DNA of 64,000 bases from an uncultured Solirubrobacteraceae bacterium (lineage in GTDB: Bacteria; Actinomycetota; Thermoleophilia; Solirubrobacterales; Solirubrobacteraceae). The stretch spans positions 1-64,000 of the forward strand of contig CADCVR010000042.1 of NCBI GenBank assembly GCA_902806205.1, in the 5' to 3' direction. Within the stretch, counting starts at the first letter, position 1. Each line of letters starts with the position of its first letter. The position numbers were made by a program, and so were the translations under genes. Positions 44,870 through 55,791 of the stretch are shown in pieces. Below the pieces are notes generated by a model. The model saw only the letters and a list, made by a program, of their open reading frames with translations, made no database searches and was not told the DNA's origin.

Positions 44870-46267
44870 TCAGGCCGCCCGAGCGGCGCCGCCCGGAGCG
44901 CCGGCGAAGCCCGCCCGCAGCGCCTGGGGCAGCGTCGGCGCGCCGGCGGGATGGATGACGTCGTGCAGGCCGAACTTCGCCGCCTCGGACAGGCGGCGCT
45001 CCGCGTGGCCGACGGATCGCAGCTCGCCCGTCAGGCCCACCTCACCGAATGCGGCGACGGGGAGTTGCGCGCCCTCCCCGCCCAGGGGGATGCCCTTCTG
45101 GGCGCTCGCCACGGCCAAGGCCACCGCCAGGTCGGCACCGGGCTCGTCGATGCGCACCCCACCGACCACGTTGACGAAGACGTCGGCGGTTCCGCAGCCG
45201 ATTCCGGCGTGGCGGCCGAGGACGGCGAGGACGAGCGCGAGGCGGTTGCGGTCGATGCCGTTGACGACGCGTCGCGGCGGCACGAGCTCCGACGGGGAGA
45301 CGAGCGCCTGCACCTCGACGAGCAGCGGGCGGGTGCCTTCCATCGAGGCCAGGACGACGGAGCCGGGCTTGCGCGTCGCTTCGCCGACGAAGCGTGCGCT
45401 GGCGTCCAGCACCTCGACCAGCCCGTCGGAGCGCATCTCGAAGACCCCCGCCTCGTTCGTGGAGCCGAAGCGGTTCTTCAGGGCGCGCAGGGTCCGATAG
45501 GTCCGCTCCCGCTCTCCCTCGAACTGCAAGACGCAGTCGACGAGGTGCTCGAGCACCCGCGGCCCGGCCAGGGAGCCCTCCTTGGTGACGTGGCCGACGA
45601 GGATGACCGCGACCGACGCGGCCTTGGCGACCTGCATGATCCGGGCGGCGACCTCCCGAACCTGGCCGACCGACCCCGGCGCGCCGCCGAGCTCGGCCGC
45701 GTGGAGCGTCTGCACGGAGTCCACGACCATGACGTCGGGCTTGAGCGCCTCCATGGTGGCCAGCACCGCCTCCAGGTCGGTCTCGGCGACGACCGGCACG
45801 TCGAGCGCCCGGCAGGCGCTGCTCTCCAGGCGCTCCGCCCGCAACCGGATCTGCTGCGCGGACTCCTCCCCGGAGACGTAGAGCGTCGCGCGACCCGCGG
45901 CCGCGAGGTGGCCCATGGCCATGTTCGTCAGCGTCGACTTGCCGATGCCCGGGGAGCCGCCGAGCAGGACGAGCGAGCCCGGCACGATCCCGCCTCCGAG
46001 CACCCGGTCGAGCTCACCGATGCCGGTGGTCAGGCGCGGTACCCGGGCGGTGAGGACATCGCGGAGCGGCACGACCCGCGCCGCCGCCGCCCTGCCGGCT
46101 GCCGCACCGGCTCCGCCGCCCTTCCCCCCGCGCCCGCCGGCGGCGATCGCGCTCACGCGCTCCTCGCCGAGCGTGCTCCAGGCGCCGCAGCCCGGGCACT
46201 GCCCCATCCAGCGAGGCTCCGCCTGTCCGCAGTCCGAGCAGCGATAGGTCGTGGTGGGACGGGCCAT
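44870..46267 (-). CDS. radA: DNA repair protein RadA
   Basis: YRCSDCGQAEPRWMGQCPGCGAWSTL; LLGGSPGIGKSTL; YVSGEESAQQIRLRAERL; KNRFGSTNEAGVFEM. Confidence 0.97.
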   Translation of the reverse strand: MARPTTTYRCSDCGQAEPRWMGQCPGCGAWSTLGEERVSAIAAGGRGGKGGGAGAAAGRAAAARVVPLRDVLTARVPRLTTGIGELDRVLGGGIVPGSLVLLGGSPGIGKSTLTNMAMGHLAAAGRATLYVSGEESAQQIRLRAERLESSACRALDVPVVAETDLEAVLATMEALKPDVMVVDSVQTLHAAELGGAPGSVGQVREVAARIMQVAKAASVAVILVGHVTKEGSLAGPRVLEHLVDCVLQFEGERERTYRTLRALKNRFGSTNEAGVFEMRSDGLVEVLDASARFVGEATRKPGSVVLASMEGTRPLLVEVQALVSPSELVPPRRVVNGIDRNRLALVLAVLGRHAGIGCGTADVFVNVVGGVRIDEPGADLAVALAVASAQKGIPLGGEGAQLPVAAFGEVGLTGELRSVGHAERRLSEAAKFGLHDVIHPAGAPTLPQALRAGFAGAPGGAARAA

Positions 46268-46365
46268 GGGCTCACGAACCCTAGGTTCCAGGGCGGACGT
46301 CTCGCCCCCCGCCGACGCGCCCGTTCGCCATGGTGTCCGAGCGCCGCGGTGCGCCCGGTCGAAGC

Positions 46366-46674
46366 TCAGCTGGTCACGGCCACGAGGATCAGCAGCAGCA
46401 CCGAAGCCACGATGGCGGCGACGGTCGCGCGGCGCAGGACGCGTTCCACCGCGCCACCGCAGGCCGCGCGCCGCCGTGCGACCACCGTCCCGACGAGGGT
46501 CGCGATCAGCATCAGTCCACCGAGATTGCCGGGGGCGGGGTTGCCTTGCAGCGGCAAGGTCATGACCAGGAACGTCAGCGCCGCCACCGCGAGGGTCTCA
46601 GCCCTGCCCGCGGTCGTTCCCGCCGTGCTCGCGGGGGTCTCCGCGCTGCCGGCGGCGGTCTCAGCCTCGCTCAC
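46366..46674 (-). CDS. Small hypothetical membrane protein
   Basis: 102 aa with three hydrophobic segments; overlaps 3' end of upstream GT39 gene. Confidence 0.6.
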   Translation of the reverse strand: MSEAETAAGSAETPASTAGTTAGRAETLAVAALTFLVMTLPLQGNPAPGNLGGLMLIATLVGTVVARRRAACGGAVERVLRRATVAAIVASVLLLILVAVTS

Positions 46675-48316
46675 GGCGCTCCGCGACCAGGACCGAAACC
46701 GCGTTGAGGCGTGCGAGCCGGTACCCGCGGGCGGTACGGAAGACGGGACGGAAGCGGCCGTCGGCGGCCAGCACGCGCAGCCACTGCCGCGAGCGAAGGT
46801 GAACCAGCCGCTGCCAGGCGATGTTGGGGGGGGACCCCTTGGGCCGCACGACGATGACCCGGCCGCCGGGCGGGACGCGGTCGAGCAGCGGCCTCAGGGT
46901 GGCCGCGCGGGTGGCGCGCAGGCGCGCGAGTGCGTCGCGCCAGTCCATGACCTGCGGGTCGGGCACGGTGCCCAACGTGCTCGCGTACCGGGGCGCGGCG
47001 CCGAGGTAGTAGCGCACGGCGGGCACGAGCTCGGGCAGGGTGACGAGCACGAGGTCGTTCGGCCGCGCGTGGACCTCTGAGCGCATGAGGCCTTGAGCCA
47101 CGTTGCTCTTGTCCGAGATCGACGTGGGGACGGGCAGCCACGCGGGCACCGTGAAGACCAGGCACGCGATGCCCAGCCGCCCCGTCCGCGCCAGACCGGC
47201 ACCGACCAGGAGGATCGCCGGGCCGACGCCGACCGCCATGTAGCGCGGCGCCCAGGTCTGCGTGAACCGACCCGCCGTCCACCCGACGAACAGGGTGACG
47301 ACCAGCACGACCAACAGGACGAGCCCCACCGCCAAGCGCTGCGGGTGTCCTCGCCTTAGCTCCCCCGCGAAACCGGTGGTGGCCGCCAGGGTCAGCGGGC
47401 TCACGAGTGCTGCACCGAACACGTAGGCGAATGCCACGATGAGGTCTCCGTGGCCGGGAGCGATCGACCACGGCGCGGCGGTGCGCCCGACCTGGTAGGC
47501 CAGGCTGGGCAGCCATGGCGCGAACGCCACGGCCACCAGGCCGAAGGTGAGGGCGGCGTCGACGAGGACCCGGCGCCGTTGGGCGTGCGACGTGCGCAGC
47601 CACCAGCACGGCCCGACGGCGACCGCGCACCCCACCCCGAGGAAGATGCCCCAGCCGTGGGTGTAGAGCAGGAGCGTGAGGGCAGCCCCGAAGAGCGGGA
47701 GCATCCGTCGCCGGCCCAGCAGGAACGCATGGGCGAACGCGGCGCAGGCCACGAGCGACAGCAGCACCACCAGCGTGTACATCCGGGCCTGGCCGCTGTA
47801 CTGGGTCACGTACGGGCTGACCGCGGCGGCGACCGCGCACAACCATCCGGCACGCGCGTCGAAGAGGCTGCGCCCGGCCCACCAGGCGACGGGGATGCAC
47901 GCCAGGGCGAACAGCAGCGACAGCGCGTACGTCGCCGGCTCGGAGTCCCCGAACACCGCCATCCAGAGATGCAGAACCCCGTAGTACAGCGGCGGCGAGC
48001 CGTCCTGGCGCAGCAGCGACGGGATCTCGTCCAGGGGGTGCGAAGCGATGCCCACCGCGATGCCGTCGTCGATCCAGAAGCCCGCGTCGAACAGCGTCAG
48101 CCGCAGCCCGGCCGAGACCGCCAGAAGGACCACGGCCGCGACCCACGGAAGCGCAGGACTCGCGCGCCACTTCCTCGGGGTAGCGACGGGCGAAGGTACG
48201 GGACGCGCCTGCGGCGTCACGATCACCCCCGGCGAGGCGGCGACCTCCCGTCCTGCCGGACTGCCGAGAACCGCGGCGACGCGGGCGCGGACGTCGAAGC
48301 GCCGCGGGATCGACAT
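46661..48316 (-). CDS. GT39-type membrane glycosyltransferase family protein
   Basis: FWIDDGIAVGIASHPLDEIPSLLRQDGSPPLYYGVLHLWMAVFGD; QARMYTLV; start MSIPRRFDVRARV at 48316. Confidence 0.82.
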   Translation of the reverse strand: MSIPRRFDVRARVAAVLGSPAGREVAASPGVIVTPQARPVPSPVATPRKWRASPALPWVAAVVLLAVSAGLRLTLFDAGFWIDDGIAVGIASHPLDEIPSLLRQDGSPPLYYGVLHLWMAVFGDSEPATYALSLLFALACIPVAWWAGRSLFDARAGWLCAVAAAVSPYVTQYSGQARMYTLVVLLSLVACAAFAHAFLLGRRRMLPLFGAALTLLLYTHGWGIFLGVGCAVAVGPCWWLRTSHAQRRRVLVDAALTFGLVAVAFAPWLPSLAYQVGRTAAPWSIAPGHGDLIVAFAYVFGAALVSPLTLAATTGFAGELRRGHPQRLAVGLVLLVVLVVTLFVGWTAGRFTQTWAPRYMAVGVGPAILLVGAGLARTGRLGIACLVFTVPAWLPVPTSISDKSNVAQGLMRSEVHARPNDLVLVTLPELVPAVRYYLGAAPRYASTLGTVPDPQVMDWRDALARLRATRAATLRPLLDRVPPGGRVIVVRPKGSPPNIAWQRLVHLRSRQWLRVLAADGRFRPVFRTARGYRLARLNAVSVLVAERRERG

Positions 48317-48408
48317 GCGAGCATTCTTCCCCACGGCACGCCGCGGTGGTCGCAGTTCAGGTATTACGTTTCGCCGGCTGGGTCGCGGCTCGGACCGGGT
48401 CGCCCGTG

Positions 48409-49401
48409 TCACCCGCCCAGAAGCTTCTGCAGCGCTCCGAGCCCGCGGCCGGCCGCGGCGCTGACCATGCCGGCCGCCCAGTCGGGGAGGACCTTCGTCA
48501 GCTCGAGCTGCCTCGAGCGGGTCCGGGCCTGGTCGGAGAAGCGCCCGCGCGTACCCATGTCCTCCGCGCGCGGCGCGAAGAGGTAGTCCGGGCCGCCGTC
48601 GGGCTCGAGCTCGGCCTGCTGTCCGTCGAAGGCGGTCGTCGCCAGGAAGTGGTCGCCCGCGGTCGGCACGAGCGCGTTGCCGATGATCACCGCGGGCGTC
48701 GAGGCTCCGACCCAGACCTCGCGGCGCTTGTGCTCGGACGCCCACACGATCGCGTCGGCTCCGACCTCGGGCTCGTAGATCGGCGCCACCGGCATGGGGT
48801 GCTTGGCCATCCGGTTGCGCACCTGGGAGAACTGCGGCGTGTTCAGCGCGGGCATCTGCACCATCGTCAGGTGGACCCGGGAGCCGTCGTGGAGCAGCTC
48901 GCAGCGCACGGACTCGGTGAAGCCCTGGATCGCGTGCTTGCAGCCGCAGTACGCGGACTGAAGCGGGATTCCTCGGTAGGCCAGCGACGAGCCGACCTGT
49001 ACGAGGACGCCCGCGTCGCGGGGTACCATGCGCTTGAGCGCCGCGCGGCTGCCGTTGACAAACCCGAGGAAGGTGACGTCGGTGATCCGCTGGAACTCCT
49101 CGGCCTCCATCTCGAGGAACCGCGAGAGCGAGCCGACCATCGCGTTGTTGACCCACACGTCGATCGGGCCGAGCTCGGCCTCGACCTGCGTCGCGGCCGC
49201 ATCGACCTCCGCCGCGTCTGCCACGTCGCAGGGCAGCACCAGCGCCTGCCCCCCGCGCGCGCGAACCTCCTCGGCGGCGCCTGCCAGACCCTGCTCGCCG
49301 CGAGCGAGGATCGCGACGCGATCGCCGCGGCTCGCGAACGCATGGGCGATGGCGCGGCCGAGGCCGGCGCTCGCTCCCGTGACGACGACGGTCTTGGCCA
49401 T
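48409..49401 (-). CDS. SDR family oxidoreductase
   Basis: MAKTVVVTGASAGLGRAIAHAFASRGDRVAILARG; SAYCGCKHAIQGF. Confidence 0.94.
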   Translation of the reverse strand: MAKTVVVTGASAGLGRAIAHAFASRGDRVAILARGEQGLAGAAEEVRARGGQALVLPCDVADAAEVDAAATQVEAELGPIDVWVNNAMVGSLSRFLEMEAEEFQRITDVTFLGFVNGSRAALKRMVPRDAGVLVQVGSSLAYRGIPLQSAYCGCKHAIQGFTESVRCELLHDGSRVHLTMVQMPALNTPQFSQVRNRMAKHPMPVAPIYEPEVGADAIVWASEHKRREVWVGASTPAVIIGNALVPTAGDHFLATTAFDGQQAELEPDGGPDYLFAPRAEDMGTRGRFSDQARTRSRQLELTKVLPDWAAGMVSAAAGRGLGALQKLLGG

Positions 49402-49450
49402 GCGCTCAACCTCTCCGGGTCCGTGCTTGGGCAACCAGAGCTCGGCGCGT

Positions 49451-50518
49451 TCAGAGTTCGAGGGCCCGCTCGACGTCTGCCACGAGGTCGGCCGTGTCCT
49501 CCACCCCGCACGAGAAGCGGACGAAGCCCGGCGCCACGGCGTCGGTCCCCCACCGCACGCGCCGTTCCGCGCTGGAGTGCACCCCGCCGAAGGACGTCGC
49601 GTCGGCCACGAGCTCGCAGGCCGCCAGGAAGGCCTCCGCGCGCTCCTCGGACGCAAGCGTGAAGCACAGGACGCCGCCCATGGACGGCCAGCGTACGTCG
49701 GCGGCCACGTCGCCGCGCCCGGACAGGAGCTCATAGAGCGCCTGCGCGTTGGCCTGCTGACGCTCGACGCGCACCCCCAGCGTCGCGAGCGAGCGGTGCG
49801 CCAGCCACGTCTCGAACGGGCCGGGAATCGCGCCGTGCAGCCCCCGCCAGTCGAGCAGGGGCGCGAGCGTCTCGGCGTCGCGTGCCGCGACGTGGCCGAG
49901 GATGAGGTCGGAGTGGCCCGTCAGCGCCTTGGCGCCGCTGACCACGACGAGGTCGGCGCCGAGCCCGAGGGGACGCTGGAGGTACGGCGTGGCGAGCGTG
50001 TTGTCGACGACGAGCCGCGCGCCGCTCGCGTGCGCGTCAGCCGCGAGGGCCGCGATGTCGAGCACCGTCAGGCCCGGGTTCGCAGGCGTCTCGATCCACG
50101 CGAGGTCCGCGCCGGGCAAGGCGGAGCGGATCGCCGTCATCTCGGAGGCCACCAGGCGCACCTCGACCCCCCGCGGCTCGAGGTGCTCCGTGGCGATCCG
50201 GCGCACACCGGGGTAGGCGTCGTCCGGCGCGACCAGCACGTCCCCGGGAGCGAGCAGGGCGAGCAGCACCGCGCTCGTGGCGGCCATGCCGGAGGCGAAC
50301 GCGAGCGCCGCGCCGCCCTCGAGCTCCCCGAGCGCCTGCTCGTACAGGGCGTACGTCGGATTCTCGTAGCGGCCGTATCCCGCGGGCACGCCGGGGCCGG
50401 CCAGGTGGAACGGCGCCGCGAAGGTCGGGCCGGGAAGGAACGGCTCGCCGTCCCGCGCCGGCGGAAGCCCGGCGTGCACCGCACGCGTGCCCGGACGGCG
50501 CTCCGCGGGCCCGTTCAC
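49451..50518 (-). CDS. Cys/Met metabolism PLP-dependent enzyme (cystathionine gamma-lyase-like)
   Basis: RYENPTYALYEQALGELEGGAALAFASGMAA; WIETPANPGLTVLDI; VVVSGAKALTGHSDLILG. Confidence 0.93.
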   Translation of the reverse strand: MNGPAERRPGTRAVHAGLPPARDGEPFLPGPTFAAPFHLAGPGVPAGYGRYENPTYALYEQALGELEGGAALAFASGMAATSAVLLALLAPGDVLVAPDDAYPGVRRIATEHLEPRGVEVRLVASEMTAIRSALPGADLAWIETPANPGLTVLDIAALAADAHASGARLVVDNTLATPYLQRPLGLGADLVVVSGAKALTGHSDLILGHVAARDAETLAPLLDWRGLHGAIPGPFETWLAHRSLATLGVRVERQQANAQALYELLSGRGDVAADVRWPSMGGVLCFTLASEERAEAFLAACELVADATSFGGVHSSAERRVRWGTDAVAPGFVRFSCGVEDTADLVADVERALEL

Positions 50519-50724
50519 CCCGCGCGCCCGCCGTCGTGGAACCCGCCGTCGCGGTGCGAGCGGTCACAGAACGGCTTGGTGTTCGACAGCCCGCAGCGAC
50601 ACAGCGCGACCGGGCCGTCGGGCAGCGCGAACGGCGTCCCGTCGGCGTCGACGACGGTTACCGGGCCGGTGATCTTCAGCGGCCCGTCGGCGCGGACCTT
50701 GATGACGACATCTCCATCGGGCAC
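50515..50724 (-). CDS. CDGSH iron-sulfur domain protein
   Basis: CRCGLSNTKPFCDRSHRDGGF. Confidence 0.93.
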   Translation of the reverse strand: MPDGDVVIKVRADGPLKITGPVTVVDADGTPFALPDGPVALCRCGLSNTKPFCDRSHRDGGFHDGGRAG

Positions 50725-50759
50725 CCGCCCATCGTGGCACGGCGCCCGCTCCGATCACG

Positions 50760-52364
50760 ATGTTCGCCGGTGCGGTGCCGGGTAGGAGCCCGACCATGCG
50801 CGAAGCTCGGACGACCTCGGCCGACGGTTCCTACTGGCTGGCCACGACGCCGGACGCCTCGTCGCACCCTCCCCTGGAGGCCGGCGTCAGCGCCGAGGTG
50901 GCCGTGCTCGGCGGCGGGCTCGCCGGCGTGACCACCGCCCTGCTCCTGGCGCGGGCCGGCGTGGACGTCGTGCTCGTCGAGGCAGGCATCATCGGCAGCG
51001 GCGTGTCCGGCACGACCACCGCCAAGGTCACGAGCGCGCACGGCTCGTGCTACCAGCCGCTGACCGCGCGGATCAGCGCCGAGACCGCGCGGTGCTACGG
51101 GACCGCGAACGAGCGCGCCCTGGCCTGGATGCGCGAGCTCGTGACCACCGAGAACCTGGACTGCGACTGGGAGGAGCGCGACGCGTGGACCTACACGACC
51201 GACCCCTCCCTGGCGAGCGGCATCGCCGAGGAGGCGGCCGCCTCGATCGACGCGGGGCTCCCGGCCACGCTGCGGGACCGCGCACCGCTGCCGTTCGACA
51301 CCGCGGCGGCCGTGCAGGTGACCGGCCAGGCCCAGTGCCACGCTCGCCGGTACGTCCTCGGCCTGGCCGAGCTGGCGGTCCGGGCGGGTGTGCGCATCCG
51401 CGAGCAGACACGGGCGACCGGCGTGAGCTCCGGCTCGCCGTGCCGCATCGCCACCGAGCGCGGCGACCTGCACGCCGACCGCGTCGTGGTGGCCACGCAC
51501 TACCCGATCCTCGACCGTGGGCTGTTCTTCGCCCGCCTGTCGACCAGCCGGTCCTACTGCGTGGCCGCCCGCGTGAAGGGGCCCGTCCCGGAGGACATGT
51601 ACTACGCGATCGACACGCCGTCGCGGTCGCTGCGCACGATCCCGCTTGCCGACGGGGGTCGGGGGCTGATCGCCGGCGGCGACGGGCACGAGACCGGCAA
51701 GGACCCTGATGCGGGCGGGCACTACCGCAACCTCTGGGACTGGACGCGCGAGCACTTCGACGTCGAGCCGCACGCGGAATACCGCTGGTCTGCCCAGGAC
51801 GACACCGCGGTCGACGGCATCCCGTACGCCGGTGCGCTGCATCCGCGCACCGACCGGCTGTACGTGATCACCGGACTGCGCAAGTGGGGCTTCACGAACG
51901 GAACGGCCGCCGCGCACGTCGTGGCCGACGCGATCACCGGCCGGGAGAACCCCTCCGCGGGGCTCCTGGATCCCCAGCGGATGCACGTGCGCGCGTCCGC
52001 CGCAGCGCTCCTGAAGGAGAACGCCTCGGTGGTCAAGCGCTTCGTCGGCGACCGGATCGCCAATCGCCGCGACGGCGACGCCTCGTCGCTCGGTCGCGGG
52101 GAGGGCGCCGTGGTCACCGTCGCCGAAGGCCGCCGCGCGGCGACGTACCGCGACGGCGACGGCGCCCTGCACGCCGTCTCGCCCACGTGCACCCACATGG
52201 GCTGCGAGGTGCGCTTCAACCCCGCCGAACGCTCCTGGGACTGCCCGTGTCACGGCTCGCGCTACGACGTCGACGGCCACGTCCTGGAAGGCCCGGCGGT
52301 CAAGCGGCTGGCCCCCGTGGACGTCCCCGGCGAAGCGGACGACGGCGCGGGCGGCCCGCGCTGA
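50760..52364 (+). CDS. FAD-dependent oxidoreductase with C-terminal Rieske 2Fe-2S domain
   Basis: VAVLGGGLAGVTTALLLARAG; Rieske CTHMGCEVRFNPAERSWDCPCHGSRYDVDGHVLEGPA; start may be ATG 50796. Confidence 0.94.
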   Translation: MFAGAVPGRSPTMREARTTSADGSYWLATTPDASSHPPLEAGVSAEVAVLGGGLAGVTTALLLARAGVDVVLVEAGIIGSGVSGTTTAKVTSAHGSCYQPLTARISAETARCYGTANERALAWMRELVTTENLDCDWEERDAWTYTTDPSLASGIAEEAAASIDAGLPATLRDRAPLPFDTAAAVQVTGQAQCHARRYVLGLAELAVRAGVRIREQTRATGVSSGSPCRIATERGDLHADRVVVATHYPILDRGLFFARLSTSRSYCVAARVKGPVPEDMYYAIDTPSRSLRTIPLADGGRGLIAGGDGHETGKDPDAGGHYRNLWDWTREHFDVEPHAEYRWSAQDDTAVDGIPYAGALHPRTDRLYVITGLRKWGFTNGTAAAHVVADAITGRENPSAGLLDPQRMHVRASAAALLKENASVVKRFVGDRIANRRDGDASSLGRGEGAVVTVAEGRRAATYRDGDGALHAVSPTCTHMGCEVRFNPAERSWDCPCHGSRYDVDGHVLEGPAVKRLAPVDVPGEADDGAGGPR

Positions 52365-52378
52365 GTCGGGTCGTACCG

Positions 52379-52774
52379 CTACGCCCGGCGCTGCTCCACG
52401 AGGGCCTCGAGGTGGCCGAGCACCGCGGGTGCCTGCTTGCACAGGCGCTTGACGTCCCAGCGGTCGAGCGCCACGAGGAGCATCGGCGAGGTCGCCCTCA
52501 CCGTCGCGTTGCGCGTTCGCCGCTCGAGCACGCCGATCTCACCGAGGACGTCGCCCGGGCCGAGATCGGCGAGATGCCGGCCGCCGCGGGTGACCTCCGC
52601 GGTCCCCTCCTCGATGGCGAGCAGGTCGTAGGAGTAGTCGCCCTGGCGCACGAGCTCCTTGCCTGCAGGCACCGAGACCTCGGAGGCGAGCTTGGCGATG
52701 ATGCTCGTCGCGTCAGGGTCCACGTCGGCGAAGACCGGGATCTTCTTCAGGCGGTCAGCGTCCATGGGTCGCAT
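52379..52774 (-). CDS. Cyclic nucleotide-binding domain protein
   Basis: IPVFADVDPDATSIIAKLASEVSVPAGKELVRQGDYSYDLLAIEEGTAEVTRGGRHLADLGPGDVLGEIGVL. Confidence 0.92.
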   Translation of the reverse strand: MRPMDADRLKKIPVFADVDPDATSIIAKLASEVSVPAGKELVRQGDYSYDLLAIEEGTAEVTRGGRHLADLGPGDVLGEIGVLERRTRNATVRATSPMLLVALDRWDVKRLCKQAPAVLGHLEALVEQRRA

Positions 52775-52832
52775 CGTGCCCGATCGCGACGCGGGCGTGC
52801 GAGCGAGCGGTCACACGCCGACCCATGACAGC

Positions 52833-52856
52833 GAGGGCGGCCCGCAGGCCGCCCTC
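52833..52856 (-). terminator. Putative terminator downstream of clpC
   Basis: GAGGGCGGCC-cgca-GGCCGCCCTC, perfect 10-bp stem 24 bp after the clpC stop. Confidence 0.6.
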
Positions 52857-52879
52857 GTCCGCCTCGGGATGTGGCGGCG

Positions 52880-55486
52880 CTACGCGTCCTTGGCCGTGTC
52901 GTTCTCGGCGTCCGCGGTACCCGAACCGGCTTCGAGCTCGGCGGGGGCGTCACCGCCGCCCACCGCGGCCGGAACCTTGGGCTGGATGACCGAGAGGCTG
53001 ACCTCGGGCTCGCCGTCCTCCGGCGTGGGATTCTTGTCGACCATCACCGTGCCGCCCGGGGGCAGCTCCGCGCGCAGCACGAAGTCCGCGAGCGGGTCCT
53101 CGATGTACCGCTGGATGGCGCGGCGGAGCGGTCGGGCGCCCATCGCCGGGTCCCAGCCCTTGTCGACCAGCAGGTCCTTCGCCTCGTCGGTGAGCTCGAG
53201 CTGCAGCTCCCGCTCGGCGAGCGACTCGCGGATCCGGCGCAGGAGCAGGTCGACGATCGTCTTGATCTCGTCCTTCTGCAGCTTGTGGAACACGATGACG
53301 TCGTCGATGCGGTTGAGGAACTCGGGCCGGAAGACCTTCTTGAGCTCACCCATGACGCGGCTCTTCATGTCGTCGTAGGTCATGCCGTGCTCATCGTCGC
53401 CGAGCGAGAAGCCGAGCGGGGTGTTCCGCGCGATCTCCGAGGCACCGATGTTCGACGTCATGATCACGATCGCGTGGCGGAAGTCCACCGTGCGGCCCTG
53501 GGAGTCGGTCAGCCGGCCGTCCTCCAGGATCTGCAGCAGGATGTTGAACACATCCGGGTGCGCCTTCTCGATCTCGTCGAGCAGGAGCACGCAGTACGGC
53601 TTGCGCCGTACTGCCTCGGTGAGCTGGCCGCCCTCGTCGTAGCCGATGTAGCCGGGGGGCGAGCCGACCAGCCGGGACACGGCGTGCTTCTCCATGTACT
53701 CCGACATGTCGATGCGGATCATGTTTTCCTCCTCGCCGAAGAGGAACTCGGCGAGGGTGCGGGCCAGCTCGGTCTTGCCGACGCCCGACGGCCCGAGGAA
53801 CACGAAGGACCCCGTGGGGCGCTTGGGATCCTTCAGCCCGGCACGGGAGCGGCGGATCGCCTTCGAGATGACCTCCACGGCGGCGTGCTGGCCGATGACG
53901 CGCTTGTGCAGCTCGTCCTCCATGCGCATCAGCTTGGCCGTCTCGGCCTCGGTCAGCTTGAAGACCGGGATGCCGGTCCACATGGAGACGATGTCGGCGA
54001 TCTCCTCCTCGCCGATCGACGGGCGGTCCTGCGCGTCGGCCTCGCCGGACTCCCACTGCTCCTCGAGCTCGCGCTTCTTGTTCGTGAACTGGCGCTCCTT
54101 GTCGCGGAGGTTCGCGGCCTTCTCGAACTCCTGCGACTCGATCGCGTTCTCCTTCGCGCGCCGCGTCTCCTCGATCTCCTCCTCGAGCTCCCGGTAGACG
54201 GGCGGAGAGGTCATCGATTTGATGCGCATGCGCGACGCGGCCTCGTCGATGAGGTCGATGGCCTTGTCGGGCAGCTGCCGGTCGGCGATGTAACGGTCGG
54301 CGAGCTCCGCCGAGGCCTCGAGCGCCTCGTCGGTGATGTCGATCTTGTGGTGCTGCTCGTAGCGGTCGCGCAGGCCCTTGAGGATCTGCACGGTCTCCTC
54401 GATCGAGGGCGGTTCGACACGGATCTGCTGGAAGCGCCGCTCGAGCGCCGAATCGCGCTCCAGGTACTTGCGGAACTCGTCCAAGGTCGTCGCGCCGATC
54501 GTCTGCAACTCGCCGCGCGCCAGGGCCGGCTTGAGGATCGAAGCGGCGTCGATCGCGCCCTCGGCGGCGCCCGCGCCGACGAGGTTGTGGATCTCGTCGA
54601 TGAACAGGATGATGTCGCCGCGCTGGGTGATCTCCTTCATCACCTTCTTCAGGCGCTCCTCGAACTCACCGCGGTACTTCGAGCCGGCGACGAGGGCGGC
54701 CAGGTCCAGCGTGTAGATCTGCTTGCCCTTCAGCAGCTCGGGCACGTCGGCGTTGGTGATCCGCTGGGCGAGCCCCTCGACGACCGCCGTCTTGCCCACG
54801 CCGGGCTCGCCGATGAGGATCGGGTTGTTCTTGGTGCGGCGCGAGAGGATCTGCATGATCCGCTCGATCTCGTTCTCACGACCCACGACGGGGTCGAGCT
54901 TGCCCTCCGCGGCGAGCTTCGTGAGGTTGCGGCCGAACTGGTCGAGCAGCTTGGAGGACTTCTTGCCCTCACCGGACTGCCCCGAGCCCGCGCCCGCGCC
55001 GGAGGCGCCCGAGCCCGACGCGCCGGACTGGCCGCCCGAGCGGCGTCCACCGGGGCCGGAGAGCATGCGGATGACCTCGTTGCGGATCTTCTCCGAGTCG
55101 GCGTCGAAGTCCAGGAGGATGCGGGCGGCGACGCCCTCGTTCTCCCGGACCAGTCCGAGCAGGATGTGCTCCGTGCCGATGTAGTTGTGACCGAGGCTCA
55201 GCGCCTCGCGGAGCGCGAGCTCCAAGACCTTCTTCGCGCGCGGCGTGAAGGGGATCTGGCCCGAGGTGACCTCCTCGCCCGACCCGACGATGCGCACGAC
55301 CTGCGCTCGCACGCGTTCGACGGTGATCTCAAGGCTCTCGAGGACGCGGGCGGCAAGACCCTCCTCCTCGCGCAACAGACCGAGGAGGATGTGCTCCGTC
55401 CCGATGTAGTTGTGCTTGAGCGTACGCGCCTCTTCCTGCGCGAGAACGACGACCTGACGGGCGCGCTCGGTGAATCGCTCGAACAT
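52880..55486 (-). CDS. clpC: ATP-dependent Clp protease ATP-binding subunit ClpC
   Basis: [68 protein letters not shown]; two Clp N repeats and UVR region. Confidence 0.98.
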   Translation of the reverse strand: MFERFTERARQVVVLAQEEARTLKHNYIGTEHILLGLLREEEGLAARVLESLEITVERVRAQVVRIVGSGEEVTSGQIPFTPRAKKVLELALREALSLGHNYIGTEHILLGLVRENEGVAARILLDFDADSEKIRNEVIRMLSGPGGRRSGGQSGASGSGASGAGAGSGQSGEGKKSSKLLDQFGRNLTKLAAEGKLDPVVGRENEIERIMQILSRRTKNNPILIGEPGVGKTAVVEGLAQRITNADVPELLKGKQIYTLDLAALVAGSKYRGEFEERLKKVMKEITQRGDIILFIDEIHNLVGAGAAEGAIDAASILKPALARGELQTIGATTLDEFRKYLERDSALERRFQQIRVEPPSIEETVQILKGLRDRYEQHHKIDITDEALEASAELADRYIADRQLPDKAIDLIDEAASRMRIKSMTSPPVYRELEEEIEETRRAKENAIESQEFEKAANLRDKERQFTNKKRELEEQWESGEADAQDRPSIGEEEIADIVSMWTGIPVFKLTEAETAKLMRMEDELHKRVIGQHAAVEVISKAIRRSRAGLKDPKRPTGSFVFLGPSGVGKTELARTLAEFLFGEEENMIRIDMSEYMEKHAVSRLVGSPPGYIGYDEGGQLTEAVRRKPYCVLLLDEIEKAHPDVFNILLQILEDGRLTDSQGRTVDFRHAIVIMTSNIGASEIARNTPLGFSLGDDEHGMTYDDMKSRVMGELKKVFRPEFLNRIDDVIVFHKLQKDEIKTIVDLLLRRIRESLAERELQLELTDEAKDLLVDKGWDPAMGARPLRRAIQRYIEDPLADFVLRAELPPGGTVMVDKNPTPEDGEPEVSLSVIQPKVPAAVGGGDAPAELEAGSGTADAENDTAKDA

Positions 55487-55791
55487 GACTGCTGGTCCTT
55501 CCTGTCGGCACCCGGTGGAGTGCCAGCGGTGGGGTCGCTCTAGGTCTCAGGTCTCAGTCTCGTGTGCCGGGTCGCCGAAGCGCCCGTCTCACTCAGTCCT
55601 TCGGCTCACGAGGGCCTTTGGATGAGTGATGCGGGTCGATCGGCGGGCATGACTCATGCTACCAACGCATTCTTGCGTCCCCGGCCAGGACCGTGGACAA
55701 ACTCTCGGTGCTCGCGAAGGCCCCGCCGGCGCGCGCGATGGCGCCCGCCGTGACGCGTCCCACGTGGCTGCGGGCCGGATCGGAGCGGGCG

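Noticed and set aside
52871-55543. 890-aa + strand ORF opposite clpC
   Set aside because: Exact antisense of the unambiguous ClpC reading frame; composition typical of antisense in high-GC DNA.
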